From a virus: a stretch of DNA of 64,000 nt. Position numbers and translations under genes: made by a program. The notes under the pieces were generated by a model. The model was not told the DNA's origin. It worked only from the letters and a program-made list of their open reading frames with translations, and did not search any database. The stretch is taken from positions 1 through 64,000 of IMG/VR virus record IMGVR_UViG_3300020183_000065. One strand, given 5' to 3'. This document shows, piece by piece, positions 1 to 8,885 of the stretch; the first letter of the stretch is position 1, and every line of letters starts with the position of its first letter.

Positions 1-2767
1 ATTTGTGAAAATTCTCATCATCTCTTAAATGAAACTCAGTAACTATTTTTGGTATTGTTTTTAAAAATTCAATGTTACTTGGTTGGAATACATCATACTC
101 ACCCCCTTCACAATCACACTTTAAAAAATCAATTTTTTCAATACCATTGTCATCTAAAAATTCTCTAAAACTAAATGTTGGCACACTTTCACTAATCCCA
201 TCCCAGGTAATATTAATTCTTTTTTTGTCGGTTATCGCTCCTTGGATTATTTTAACTTTATCTTTTCCAACATTTTTATGTAGTACCTCAACTTGGTAAG
301 ACAACGGTTCAACAACGTAACATAGTTTAGGGTTGTTTGGTAATATTGAATATGTAAATGGGCCCATTGAAGCTCCTAAATCGACAACAACATCGCCACT
401 TTCAACAGTAAAAAATCTGTCATACACATTATTATTTTCAATTTCTTCCTTTGCCGCGTCACTGTACCAATTATTTTTACCACCCCAATCAAACCCCTCT
501 AATTTTGATTTGGTAACTGTGTTTTCTTTATTCATAATTTTATTTATTTGATTTATCACCATTTCTGATGTTATTTGTTTTGAACATTCAAACATTCTAT
601 CCGTATCTTTATGTAGGGGACACCAATTCCAATCACCAGCGTTTAATCTTTCTTTATTAAAACATCCGTGACAAACATTTTCATTTATAACTCTATATGT
701 GTTTAATTTTGTTTCGGCCCATTTTTCACTAAACCCTGAAATTAAAACAACCGGCAATTCACAAGCCCAAGCTAACCAACTTAATCCGGAACCTAACCCT
801 ATAAAAAATTCACAAGTTGACATATCATTTATTACTTCCTGTAAATTACCACCTTTAAAAACCTTAATCCCATTTGGGTAATTATTACCCATATATCCAT
901 CACCCTCCTTTGAGTATACAATACAATCATAACCTAACGAAACAAGATGATTTATGACCTCTTGCCATCCGGTGGGGTTGTTCCAGTATTTAGCTTGTGC
1001 GGTTGAGTGGAAACCAATACCAACTTTTTTTTGTTTTGTGGTTACCGGTAAATTTAATTTTGGTCTTTGTTCAAAATATTCTAATCCAAGAATATCTGTT
1101 GCTGTTTTTTGTAATGGCTGATTTCTTACATCAAATTTATGGTTATTTTCATTTAATTCACCGTCATCTTTATAAAACCAACCAAGTCTATATTGTGCAT
1201 GTAAATTTTCTACAATTTCTCCAGGTTTAACAAATTCAATTTCAGGATACTGATCTACAAAAAGATAATTCATAAATGTTGACACTATTAATTCACAACC
1301 ATGTTTTAATCTAAAAAGATCACAATATGGTATCCAAGCTAAAGTATCACCAAGAGATTTTGAACCAAATGAAATATAGACTCTTTTATTTTTAAGATCT
1401 AGAGTGTTTTCGTAAACCGTATTTTCATTTTCTTTTACTTCGATTTTCCAATTGGTGTAATACTCTCTATTTAACTTTACCCAACTATTAATTGGTAAAT
1501 TATTATCATAAATTAAATTATTTTCGTCATCAAAAAACTTAATATTAAATTGATTATCACTATCACCTGTAATTCCAAAAAATGGATTTACAACATAGTG
1601 TTGGGTGAAGTTATAATTATTTTTTATTTTATTATTTTTATTGTATGGTAATTCTAAAACTTTATTATAAAATGAGTATAATTCATCACCAAAATAATTT
1701 TTTTCCTCAATTTTATAACAACTATTTGACTCAATTAGATCTATAAGTTGTTTTGAAATATCTTCTGGTGTATTGTTTTTAATTGGGGTTATGTAATTGT
1801 CAAACATCCCCACGTATTGTGGTAGGTTTCTTGTTAATATTTTCAAACCATAATTAATTGACTCTCTTACAACTAGTGGATTACACTCCCATGTTGAGTT
1901 AAACATCAACACGTCACAAGCTTTCATAAAAGAATCAACATCACTCCTTTCACCCCAAACAGTAACATTGTTCGGTAAATCATCCATAATTGGTTTCCAG
2001 TAAGATTCAAAGTTTGGAGCTTGATTCCCAATAAAATGAAAATGTATATCTGGATTTGTTTTTTCTAAAATTCTAGCGACCTCAATACCCTCCTTTTGAT
2101 TTTTACCTTCAGTCCATAACCCAACATTTAGGATGTGTGTTTTAAATAAATCTAAACCCAAAGATTCTCTTTCTGTTATTTTTTGTATAATTGGAATTTT
2201 ATGATCATCATAAAATATATTCAAATCATTTAAAATTGGTTTTACCTTATCCTCATATGGATATAAATGATGTTCTTTATAAACTTCTTCGGTAATGAAT
2301 GTATTGTAATGGTATTTGGTTACAAAAGAATACGCGTCAGGGTGAAATTTTTTATTTGTGGGGTTAAACCAAACATTATGACAAGTTTCAACAATTTTCC
2401 AAGTTCTGGAATTATCATAGAACTCATTTAATAAATCTAAAGACATTTTATTAAAACTTTCAAACGCTTCCGGTATTTCTTCAAAATGAACAATGTCAAT
2501 ATTAAGATCTTTAATTATTTTAATTAATTCTTTTTTTCTTTTAATTTCAGTTGTCCCACCTAAAGTAAAAAAATGACCCAAGTCTAAAAGATCTATTATT
2601 TTATTTCGTTGGACGATGTAGGTATCACTAAATTGTGAATATTCTATTAAGTAGATGTCAATCTTATCTTTAAATTTTTGTAATGACTCAATTCTTTTTA
2701 ATACAAATTGTGGCATACCCCCAGTGGAAAGATGGGGGGTTATATAACAAATCTTAATCTTTTCCAT
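1..2767 (-). CDS. Three-module glycosyltransferase / O-heptosyltransferase-like / FkbM methyltransferase, 3' end outside window
   Basis: The frame is open from an ATG at 2767 to the window edge, at least 922 codons. Module 1 (about residues 1 to 400) looks like a GT4 GT-B glycosyltransferase: an early GGMPQF loop and a late ECNPLVVRE stretch that fits the E-x7-E motif of this clan. Module 2 (about 460 to 760) begins YISFGSKSLGDTLAW and resembles the GT9-like O-heptosyltransferases of the TibC type that modify autotransporter adhesins; it carries the Cys cluster CHGCF (near 697) and WCPLH (near 715) that binds iron in TibC. Module 3 (from about 780) has VVVDLGASMGPF and FLKCDCEGGEYD, typical of FkbM-family SAM methyltransferases. 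The likely job is building and methylating a glycan on a phage or host surface protein. It is divergent from the GT9 gene at 2902. The target is unknown; module order is read directly, functions are inferred. Confidence 0.8.
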   Translation of the reverse strand, partial: MEKIKICYITPHLSTGGMPQFVLKRIESLQKFKDKIDIYLIEYSQFSDTYIVQRNKIIDLLDLGHFFTLGGTTEIKRKKELIKIIKDLNIDIVHFEEIPEAFESFNKMSLDLLNEFYDNSRTWKIVETCHNVWFNPTNKKFHPDAYSFVTKYHYNTFITEEVYKEHHLYPYEDKVKPILNDLNIFYDDHKIPIIQKITERESLGLDLFKTHILNVGLWTEGKNQKEGIEVARILEKTNPDIHFHFIGNQAPNFESYWKPIMDDLPNNVTVWGERSDVDSFMKACDVLMFNSTWECNPLVVRESINYGLKILTRNLPQYVGMFDNYITPIKNNTPEDISKQLIDLIESNSCYKIEEKNYFGDELYSFYNKVLELPYNKNNKIKNNYNFTQHYVVNPFFGITGDSDNQFNIKFFDDENNLIYDNNLPINSWVKLNREYYTNWKIEVKENENTVYENTLDLKNKRVYISFGSKSLGDTLAWIPYCDLFRLKHGCELIVSTFMNYLFVDQYPEIEFVKPGEIVENLHAQYRLGWFYKDDGELNENNHKFDVRNQPLQKTATDILGLEYFEQRPKLNLPVTTKQKKVGIGFHSTAQAKYWNNPTGWQEVINHLVSLGYDCIVYSKEGDGYMGNNYPNGIKVFKGGNLQEVINDMSTCEFFIGLGSGLSWLAWACELPVVLISGFSEKWAETKLNTYRVINENVCHGCFNKERLNAGDWNWCPLHKDTDRMFECSKQITSEMVINQINKIMNKENTVTKSKLEGFDWGGKNNWYSDAAKEEIENNNVYDRFFTVESGDVVVDLGASMGPFTYSILPNNPKLCYVVEPLSYQVEVLHKNVGKDKVKIIQGAITDKKRINITWDGISESVPTFSFREFLDDNGIEKIDFLKCDCEGGEYDVFQPSNIEFLKTIPKIVTEFHLRDDENFHK

Positions 2768-2901
2768 AAGGTAAAAATAAGTTTTTAATTTGTAAATTAA
2801 AGTATTCATAAAATAAATTCGGATAGTAGTGACACAACATTTAGTTCTTTAACACCTTTCTAATATTTTATTTTTTTTAAAAAAACTTATCATTATAAAT
2901 A

Positions 2902-3837
2902 ATGAAAGAAATTTGTATTGATATTACGGGATGTAGAGCTTTAGGTGACACACTATGTTCAACACCAGTAATTAGAAAAATAAGTCAAATATATAATAAA
3001 AAAATATCGGTAATATCACACCATTTTGAAATATTTAAAAATCTACCATACATAGATAAAAATTTTCAGTACAGTCCAAGTACGTATGACCAAATAAAAA
3101 ATGAATACGAAATATTTTCCACATTTGATATTTCATATAAAGACAATGGTGTTTGTTATAAACATAATGTAATGGATATTAGACAATTTCACGCTATTAA
3201 TCTTGGATTTATGTTAACAAAAAATGAAATGGAATTAGATTTTATTCCTGACACATTTTGTCAAATACCGGACTTACCTAAAAAATATGTTTTAATACAT
3301 CCTGTACAAAATTGGAATTCAAGGACTTGGTCCGTTAAAAACTGGAAAATTTTAGTAGAATTATTAAATGATAGTGGAATACATGTTATTTCAGTTGGTA
3401 AAGATTCTTCTGAACTTGGGGGGTCAAATGTTGATAAACCAATATTTAATTTCCCAATAAAACTTGGTCTTAATTTAATGAATAAAACATCTTTAGATGA
3501 AACTTGGGGTTTGATAAAAAATAGTTCTTGTTTTGTAACAATGGACTCGGGTTTATTACATTTAGCTGGAACAACAGATGTGGAGATAATACAACTAGGT
3601 AGTTCGATAAATCCGGAATTTAGATCACCATATAGACGTGGGTCCCAAGAATATAAATATCATTATATTAGTGGTGGTTGTGGGTTACACTGTGCTTCAG
3701 ATATGAAGTATGGTGTTCGTGAATGGGGGTCAATACAAGGTATTCCATCATTAGTCAATTGTCTTGAAAAAAAAGAAACATTTGAGTGTCACCCAAACCC
3801 ATTGTTGGTGTATAATGAAATTTTGAAAATAATTTAA
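2902..3837 (+). CDS. GT9-family (heptosyltransferase-like) glycosyltransferase
   Basis: This 311-residue protein has the GT9 layout: an N-terminal ALGDTLCSTPVIRKI loop, a middle YVLIHPVQNWNSRTW segment that binds the nucleotide-sugar donor in this family, and TMDSGLLHLAGTTD, the conserved D-SG-H-A block of GT9 enzymes. The C-terminal part contains several cysteines (CGLHC and later single ones), recalling the iron-binding cluster of TibC-like O-heptosyltransferases and of module 2 of the divergent gene. It probably transfers a heptose-like sugar in the same pathway as its neighbours. The ATG directly abuts a TATAAATA octamer (2894 to 2901), leaving no room for a normal ribosome site, so the octamer is unlikely to be its promoter unless the message is leaderless. 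Confidence 0.75.
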   Translation: MKEICIDITGCRALGDTLCSTPVIRKISQIYNKKISVISHHFEIFKNLPYIDKNFQYSPSTYDQIKNEYEIFSTFDISYKDNGVCYKHNVMDIRQFHAINLGFMLTKNEMELDFIPDTFCQIPDLPKKYVLIHPVQNWNSRTWSVKNWKILVELLNDSGIHVISVGKDSSELGGSNVDKPIFNFPIKLGLNLMNKTSLDETWGLIKNSSCFVTMDSGLLHLAGTTDVEIIQLGSSINPEFRSPYRRGSQEYKYHYISGGCGLHCASDMKYGVREWGSIQGIPSLVNCLEKKETFECHPNPLLVYNEILKII

Positions 3838-3842
3838 TTTGG

Positions 3843-3850
3843 TATTTATA
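3843..3850 (+). promoter_or_regulatory. TATTTATA octamer, candidate late promoter element
   Basis: TATTTATA lies 14 nt before the ATG at 3865. The same octamer at nearly the same distance precedes many virion genes in the window. Confidence 0.45.
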
Positions 3851-3864
3851 TTAAAAAAATAATA

Positions 3865-4095
3865 ATGCCTTATCAAGTTTCAGTTTCGGGTACTACCGGA
3901 ACACCCCCATATGATTTATATGTTTGTGATATAACAAATACATACTGTTATTTATCTGCTAGTGGGGTTACAATTTCACCCCCATATACATTTTACGTTT
4001 CACCACCATTAGATGTTGTTGAATCGCTTATAATAAAAATTCTTGATTCTAATGGTTGTGAACGATTTGAGGTGGTGTCTTGTTTGTTACTTTGA
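3865..4095 (+). CDS. Small SprB-repeat-like / Ig-like protein
   Basis: This 76-residue protein has its own octamer element and lies alone between two glycosyltransferase genes. The sequence starts VSVSGTTGTPPYDLYV and ends LDSNGCERFEVVSC. The GTPPY near the N terminus and the DSNGC near the C terminus match the signature positions of SprB-type repeats of Bacteroidota adhesins, so it may be a single beta-sandwich module. No signal peptide is visible. It could be a small virion decoration protein or a substrate of the surrounding glycosyltransferases. The fold is inferred from two short motifs only. Confidence 0.5.
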   Translation: MPYQVSVSGTTGTPPYDLYVCDITNTYCYLSASGVTISPPYTFYVSPPLDVVESLIIKILDSNGCERFEVVSCLLL

Positions 4096-4151
4096 TTAAA
4101 AAGTATAGTTTATTTTTTTTCATTTCATAATATATTTTAAATAAAAAAGTT

Positions 4152-5399
4152 ATGAAAATATTCATTCAAATCGCTTCCTACAGAGATCCACAATTGGTAC
4201 CCACAATAAAAGACGCTATTGATAAATCAAAATACCCGGAAAATTTAATATTTGGGATTGCTCGTCAATATCACCCAGAAGATAAATTTGACGATCTTTC
4301 TTTATATGATGAGGATGAAAGATTTAGAATTTTAAATATTCCACATGAGGAATCTAAAGGTGTTTGTTGGGCTAGAAATCAAGTACAACAACTATATGGT
4401 GGTGAAGAATATACTTTACAAATTGATTCACATATGAGATTTTCGGAAAACTGGGATGAGGAATTAATTAATATGATATTTGATTTACAAAATAAAGGTT
4501 ATAAAAAACCATTATTGACGGGATATGTGTCTTCATTTGACCCAGAAAACGATCCTGGAAATAGGGTAAATGAACCTTGGAGAATGGTTTTTGATAGATT
4601 CATACCAGAAGGTGTTGTTTTTTTCTTACCCGAAACAATTCCTGGTTGGAAAGATTTAACGGAACCGATTACCGCTAGATTTTATTCAGCACACTTTTGT
4701 TTCACACTTGGTCAATTTAGTGTTGAGGTACAACATGACCCTGAGTATTATTTTCACGGTGAGGAAATATCTATCGCTGTTAGAGCTTACACTCACGGGT
4801 ATGATTTATTTCATCCACACAAAGTTATTATTTGGCACGAATACACTAGAAAAGGTAGAACAAAACAATGGGATGATGATAAATCATGGTATTTGAAGAA
4901 TGAATCTTCCCACAAAAAGAATAGACAAATATTGGGTGTTGATGGTGAGACGTTTGATGGTGATCTAGGTAAGTATGGGTTTGGTACTGAAAGGACAGTA
5001 AGGGACTATGAAAAATATTCTGGTGTTTTATTTTCTAAAAGAGCGGTACAACAATATACTATTGATAAAAAATACCCACCAAATCCACATGACTATGAGA
5101 CAGAAGAAGAATGGATGGAAAGTTTTTCAACCATATTTAAACACTGTATCGATATTTCGTTTAATAGTGTCCCAGAAGATGATTATGATTTTTGGGTTGT
5201 GGCTTTTCACAATGAAAAAGATGAAACCTTATTTAGACAAGACGCTAGTCCAGATGAAATCAAAACAATGATGATGGATAAAGATGGGTATTGTAAACTT
5301 TGGAGACAATTTAACACAAATGAAAAACCCAAATATTGGGTTGTTTGGCCATACTCAAAATCAAAAGGATGGTGCGATAGATTAACTGGAAATTTATGA
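4152..5399 (+). CDS. GlcNAc-transferase-like (GT-A) glycosyltransferase
   Basis: The 415-residue protein opens with KIFIQIASYRDPQL, has GVCWARNQVQ near residue 70 and a metal-binding DxH motif in LQIDSHMRF (D92, H94). This is the pattern of the GlcNAc-transferase Pfam family (PF11397, Skp1-type), a GT-A fold acting on hydroxyl groups of proteins in eukaryotes and found in bacteria and large viruses. The stretch HGEEISIAVRAYTHG around residue 200 fits the acceptor or catalytic loop of the same family. It overlaps the next gene by the ATGA arrangement, so the two are probably translated in concert. The donor sugar cannot be told from sequence. Confidence 0.8.
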   Translation: MKIFIQIASYRDPQLVPTIKDAIDKSKYPENLIFGIARQYHPEDKFDDLSLYDEDERFRILNIPHEESKGVCWARNQVQQLYGGEEYTLQIDSHMRFSENWDEELINMIFDLQNKGYKKPLLTGYVSSFDPENDPGNRVNEPWRMVFDRFIPEGVVFFLPETIPGWKDLTEPITARFYSAHFCFTLGQFSVEVQHDPEYYFHGEEISIAVRAYTHGYDLFHPHKVIIWHEYTRKGRTKQWDDDKSWYLKNESSHKKNRQILGVDGETFDGDLGKYGFGTERTVRDYEKYSGVLFSKRAVQQYTIDKKYPPNPHDYETEEEWMESFSTIFKHCIDISFNSVPEDDYDFWVVAFHNEKDETLFRQDASPDEIKTMMMDKDGYCKLWRQFNTNEKPKYWVVWPYSKSKGWCDRLTGNL

Positions 5400-6337
5400 G
5401 ATTAAAAATACATAACCCTTGTAATCAATTTACAAAATATTATCGAAACTATAATTTATTTTGGGACGAATTAACAATTGAGTTAAATAAAAAATATGAG
5501 GTAATCGAAAATCGAAACTTTGAGGACGCTCATAAAGATAGATTTAATGTTAAATTTGATTCAATGATTGGTGATGTTGGGCTAAATTTAATGGAATGTG
5601 AATACGTTATTGAAAATTTAGATAGCGGTGATTTTTATGTATTGTCTGTTGCTGATATAATGAGTCAATGTATGTTGTATGAAAAAGACAACCCAAAATT
5701 AAAAAAGGTTTTGATATCACAATTTATAGATTATGAGGTAAAACATCATGCCAAAGAAAATTATGATAAGTATTCACCGTGGATTTATTTTCCATCACCA
5801 ATAAAAAATTTAGATGAGTATTATTTTGAACGTAAAAAAATAACATCGTTTATTGATAAGATGTGTTTTTGGGGTGTGACCTCTGAACGTCCTATTTTGA
5901 AATATTTTAATAAATCAATATTTGATGGGCCAAACTACATGGGGGATCAAGACAAATATTTTACAAATTTAATAAAATATAAAGTAGCTTTATCAATAGC
6001 TGGTGTTGGTGAACTTTGTTATCGTGACATAGAATGTATGGCAATTGGTGTTCCAATAATTAGATTCGAATACCAGACCGATTTGTATGAACCGTTAATT
6101 CCAAACTATCACTATATCTCTGTTGATTACGATAAAACCATACCAAAACATAATGAAATACACACTGATAGATTGGGTGATGAAAGACATTCGTATCAAT
6201 TAGAACAAAGATTTAATCAAGTTAAAGATGATTTAGAGTTTTTAACGTTCATCGCAAATAACGCTAGAAAATACTATGAGGAAAACCTTACCTCCCCAAA
6301 TAGGGTTATTAATACATTAAAAATATTGGGATTATAA
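5396..6337 (+). CDS. GT-B-like glycosyltransferase of unknown specificity
   Basis: The 313-residue product starts on an ATG inside the stop of the previous gene (ATGA overlap) and stops one base into the next start. No family is recognised with certainty. The C-terminal half has IAGVGELCYRDIECMAIGVPIIR, in which an invariant-looking E-C-M-A-G-x-P pattern resembles the donor-binding half of GT-B or exostosin-like enzymes. A WGVTSERPILKYF segment near residue 165 would be the inter-domain region. Tight coupling with the GlcNAc-transferase-like gene and the HtrL-like gene supports a role in one glycan pathway. The assignment rests on this motif and on gene order. Confidence 0.5.
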   Translation: MRLKIHNPCNQFTKYYRNYNLFWDELTIELNKKYEVIENRNFEDAHKDRFNVKFDSMIGDVGLNLMECEYVIENLDSGDFYVLSVADIMSQCMLYEKDNPKLKKVLISQFIDYEVKHHAKENYDKYSPWIYFPSPIKNLDEYYFERKKITSFIDKMCFWGVTSERPILKYFNKSIFDGPNYMGDQDKYFTNLIKYKVALSIAGVGELCYRDIECMAIGVPIIRFEYQTDLYEPLIPNYHYISVDYDKTIPKHNEIHTDRLGDERHSYQLEQRFNQVKDDLEFLTFIANNARKYYEENLTSPNRVINTLKILGL

Positions 6338-7182
6338 TGAAAACTTTAATATATACATCAATATATTCAAATTTATGGGGAACTGAATTTGGTGGTAGGC
6401 CTTCTAGACATTACCATTATAGATTATCACTAAAAAACATTTTAAATGTAAACGCTGATAAATTTATTTGTTTTGTCCCAATTGAGGAATTGGATGATTT
6501 AAAATCACATTTTTATGGGACCTGGGGTGTGTCTAAAGAAAAATTAGAGTTTGTTGTTTTTGATTTACAAAATACAAAATATTTTAACCAAATAAGAAAT
6601 TTAAAAGATTTGGACAAGATGAAAACAATTGACCGGTGTTTTGAAGTTCAATACAATAAATTTTTTTGGTATGATATGTTAGAAAATAAAGAATTGTATG
6701 ATAGAATATATTGGTTTGACGCTGGATTATCACACGGTGGTTTATTCCCAGAAAATTTAGCTTATGGGTCAGGGTTTGATAGACATTTTTTGTTTACATG
6801 TTTTAATCAAGATTTTTTAATGAAATTGAATACTTTATCTGAAGAAAAATTTATTTTAGTTGGTAAGACTAATTCCGGGAGATTTCTTTGGTCACAAACA
6901 ATACCAGAAAAATATTATAGGGAATTTAAAAGAGATCATCATATTATTGGTGGTTTTTTTGGTGGTAAACCAAAAATGTTTGACAAATTGAAAAACAATT
7001 TTGAGTCATTATTGCTTGAGCTTTTAAATAATGAACCATTACTTTATATGGAAGAACAAATATTGTCCTGTTTATATTATGAAAAAACAAATGATTTTGA
7101 ATTATTGGCTTTTGATGATTGGTATCGTAGAGAAGATCACGTTGATAGTGATATAAAATATTTTTATAATTTATTCGAATAA
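6337..7182 (+). CDS. HtrL/YibB-like glycosyltransferase-type protein
   Basis: This 281-residue protein shares its main motifs with the first half of the next gene: YWFDAGLSHGG (compare FWIDAGITNT) and IIGGFFGGKPKMFDKL (compare VARGGFFGGDKNL), followed by an EEQILSCLY segment (compare EESLFTILL). These are the landmarks of the HtrL/YibB family, linked to surface polysaccharide synthesis. The two adjacent genes are therefore probably diverged tandem duplicates. Start and stop overlap by one base with both neighbours. The aspartate in the WxDAG motif is likely to coordinate the sugar nucleotide, by analogy with GT-A enzymes; this is an inference. Confidence 0.6.
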   Translation: MKTLIYTSIYSNLWGTEFGGRPSRHYHYRLSLKNILNVNADKFICFVPIEELDDLKSHFYGTWGVSKEKLEFVVFDLQNTKYFNQIRNLKDLDKMKTIDRCFEVQYNKFFWYDMLENKELYDRIYWFDAGLSHGGLFPENLAYGSGFDRHFLFTCFNQDFLMKLNTLSEEKFILVGKTNSGRFLWSQTIPEKYYREFKRDHHIIGGFFGGKPKMFDKLKNNFESLLLELLNNEPLLYMEEQILSCLYYEKTNDFELLAFDDWYRREDHVDSDIKYFYNLFE

Positions 7183-8858
7183 TGAACACAACATTAGTAA
7201 CTGGGTTATGGGACATTGGTCGTGGAAATATGACTGAAGGATGGTCAAGATCTTTTGATCATTATTTATTAAAATTTAAAGAACTATTATCTGTTGACTG
7301 TAATATGATAATATTTGGGGATAAAGATTTGATGGACTTTGTTTTTAAACATAGGTCACAAGAAAATACACAGTTTATTGTACGTAAAATTGATTGGTTT
7401 AAAACTAACGAATTTCATGATAAAATACAAAAAATAAGAACTAATCCAGATTGGTACAACCAGGTTGGGTGGTTATCAGATTCTACACAATCAAAACTAG
7501 AGATGTACAATCCATTAGTAATGTCAAAAATGTTTATATTACATGACGCTAAAATTTTAGATAGGTTTAATTCAGATAAATTATTTTGGATTGACGCTGG
7601 GATTACAAACACAGTACACCCTGGATATTTCACAAAAGATCTTGTACTTGAAAAAATTAACCGAGAATTAAATAAATTTAACTTTGTTTGTTTTCCATAT
7701 GAAGCTAATACCGAAGTTCATGGTTTTAACTATGATAAAATGTCTGAATTATCGGGTGAAAAAACAAAAATTGTAGCTAGGGGTGGATTTTTTGGTGGTG
7801 ATAAAAATTTAATCACAGATTTAAATACTTTATATTATAATTTACTCATGGGCACATTAAATAACGGTTACATGGGTACAGAAGAAAGTTTATTTACAAT
7901 ACTACTTCACCAAAACCCAAACATAATAAATTATTATGAAATAGGGGGGGATGGTTTGTTATATAAATTTTTTGAGGATTGTAAGAACAATAGTTTAAAT
8001 GTTAAAAACAAGAGTAAAAGATTAGTTAGAAATTACATAAATGACACCGGATCTGTTGGGTTGTATGTAATAACTTTTAATTCCACCAAACAATTTGAAA
8101 CTTTAATAGAATCAATTTTAGAATATGACTCAGATTTTATCACAAAAACAAAAAAATTCCTACTTAATAACTCAACAGATTTGTCAACAACAGATGAATA
8201 TGTCCGATTATGTAATATGTATGGGTTTGAGCATATAAAAAAAGACAATATTGGAATTACTGGTGGTAGACAATTTATTGCTGAACATTTTAATGATCAG
8301 GAAGATTTGTCTTTTTACTATTTTTTTGAGGACGATATGTTTTTCTATAACGGTCCAGATCAAGTATGTAAAAATGGGTTCAACAGAAAAACAAAAAATT
8401 TATTTAATAAAACGTTATCAATATTAAAAAATGAGGATTTTGATTTTTTAAAATTAAATTTTACTGAATTTTTTGGTAGTCACGATAAACAATGGTCATG
8501 GTATAATGTACCACAAAATTTTAGAGAGTCACATTGGCCAAACAACAAAACCTTACCAATTAGAGGGTTGGACCCAAACTCACCAAATTTAGAATTTAAA
8601 CATATAAAATCTTTTGATGGGGTACCATATGTTTCTGGTGAAATATATTTATCCAATTGGCCTATTCTTATGTCAAAATCAGGGAATTTTAAATGTTATA
8701 TTGAAACCAAATTTCAACACCCATACGAACAGACGTTAATGTCACATTGTTTCCAAGAGACAATTAAGGGTTGGGTAAATCCGGGTCTACTTTTAATGAC
8801 ACCAACCGAACACAACCGATTTGAATTTTATGATGGTAATTTAAGAAAAGAATGTTAA
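7182..8858 (+). CDS. HtrL/YibB-like domain fused to a GT-A glycosyltransferase domain
   Basis: The 558-residue protein has two halves. Residues 1 to about 270 match the HtrL/YibB pattern: LVTGLWDIGRGNM at the start, FWIDAG at 135 to 140 and GGFFGGDKN near 201. Residues 290 to 558 form a second domain starting LYVITFNSTKQFETLIESI, with FFEDDMFFY at 381 to 389, a D-x-D type metal site typical of GT-A enzymes. The link near 270 to 290 is rich in Lys and Asn. Such a protein could add two sugars in sequence. It ends the glycosylation operon; the next gene, with its own promoter-like octamer, starts 27 nt later. Confidence 0.65.
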   Translation: MNTTLVTGLWDIGRGNMTEGWSRSFDHYLLKFKELLSVDCNMIIFGDKDLMDFVFKHRSQENTQFIVRKIDWFKTNEFHDKIQKIRTNPDWYNQVGWLSDSTQSKLEMYNPLVMSKMFILHDAKILDRFNSDKLFWIDAGITNTVHPGYFTKDLVLEKINRELNKFNFVCFPYEANTEVHGFNYDKMSELSGEKTKIVARGGFFGGDKNLITDLNTLYYNLLMGTLNNGYMGTEESLFTILLHQNPNIINYYEIGGDGLLYKFFEDCKNNSLNVKNKSKRLVRNYINDTGSVGLYVITFNSTKQFETLIESILEYDSDFITKTKKFLLNNSTDLSTTDEYVRLCNMYGFEHIKKDNIGITGGRQFIAEHFNDQEDLSFYYFFEDDMFFYNGPDQVCKNGFNRKTKNLFNKTLSILKNEDFDFLKLNFTEFFGSHDKQWSWYNVPQNFRESHWPNNKTLPIRGLDPNSPNLEFKHIKSFDGVPYVSGEIYLSNWPILMSKSGNFKCYIETKFQHPYEQTLMSHCFQETIKGWVNPGLLLMTPTEHNRFEFYDGNLRKEC

Positions 8859-8864
8859 TTAATA

Positions 8865-8872
8865 TATTTATA
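8865..8872 (+). promoter_or_regulatory. TATTTATA octamer, candidate late promoter element
   Basis: TATTTATA ends 13 nt before the ATG at 8886, the preferred distance seen across the window. Confidence 0.5.
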
Positions 8873-8885
8873 TTAAAAACATTGA

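Noticed and set aside
72-1230. Several plus-strand frames of 60 to 77 codons
   Set aside because: They are all antisense to the continuous glycosyltransferase/FkbM frame on the minus strand and have no protein-like composition or start context.
2894-2901. TATAAATA as a T4-type late promoter of the GT9 gene
   Set aside because: It abuts the ATG, so transcription would begin inside the coding region. Only a leaderless arrangement could save it.
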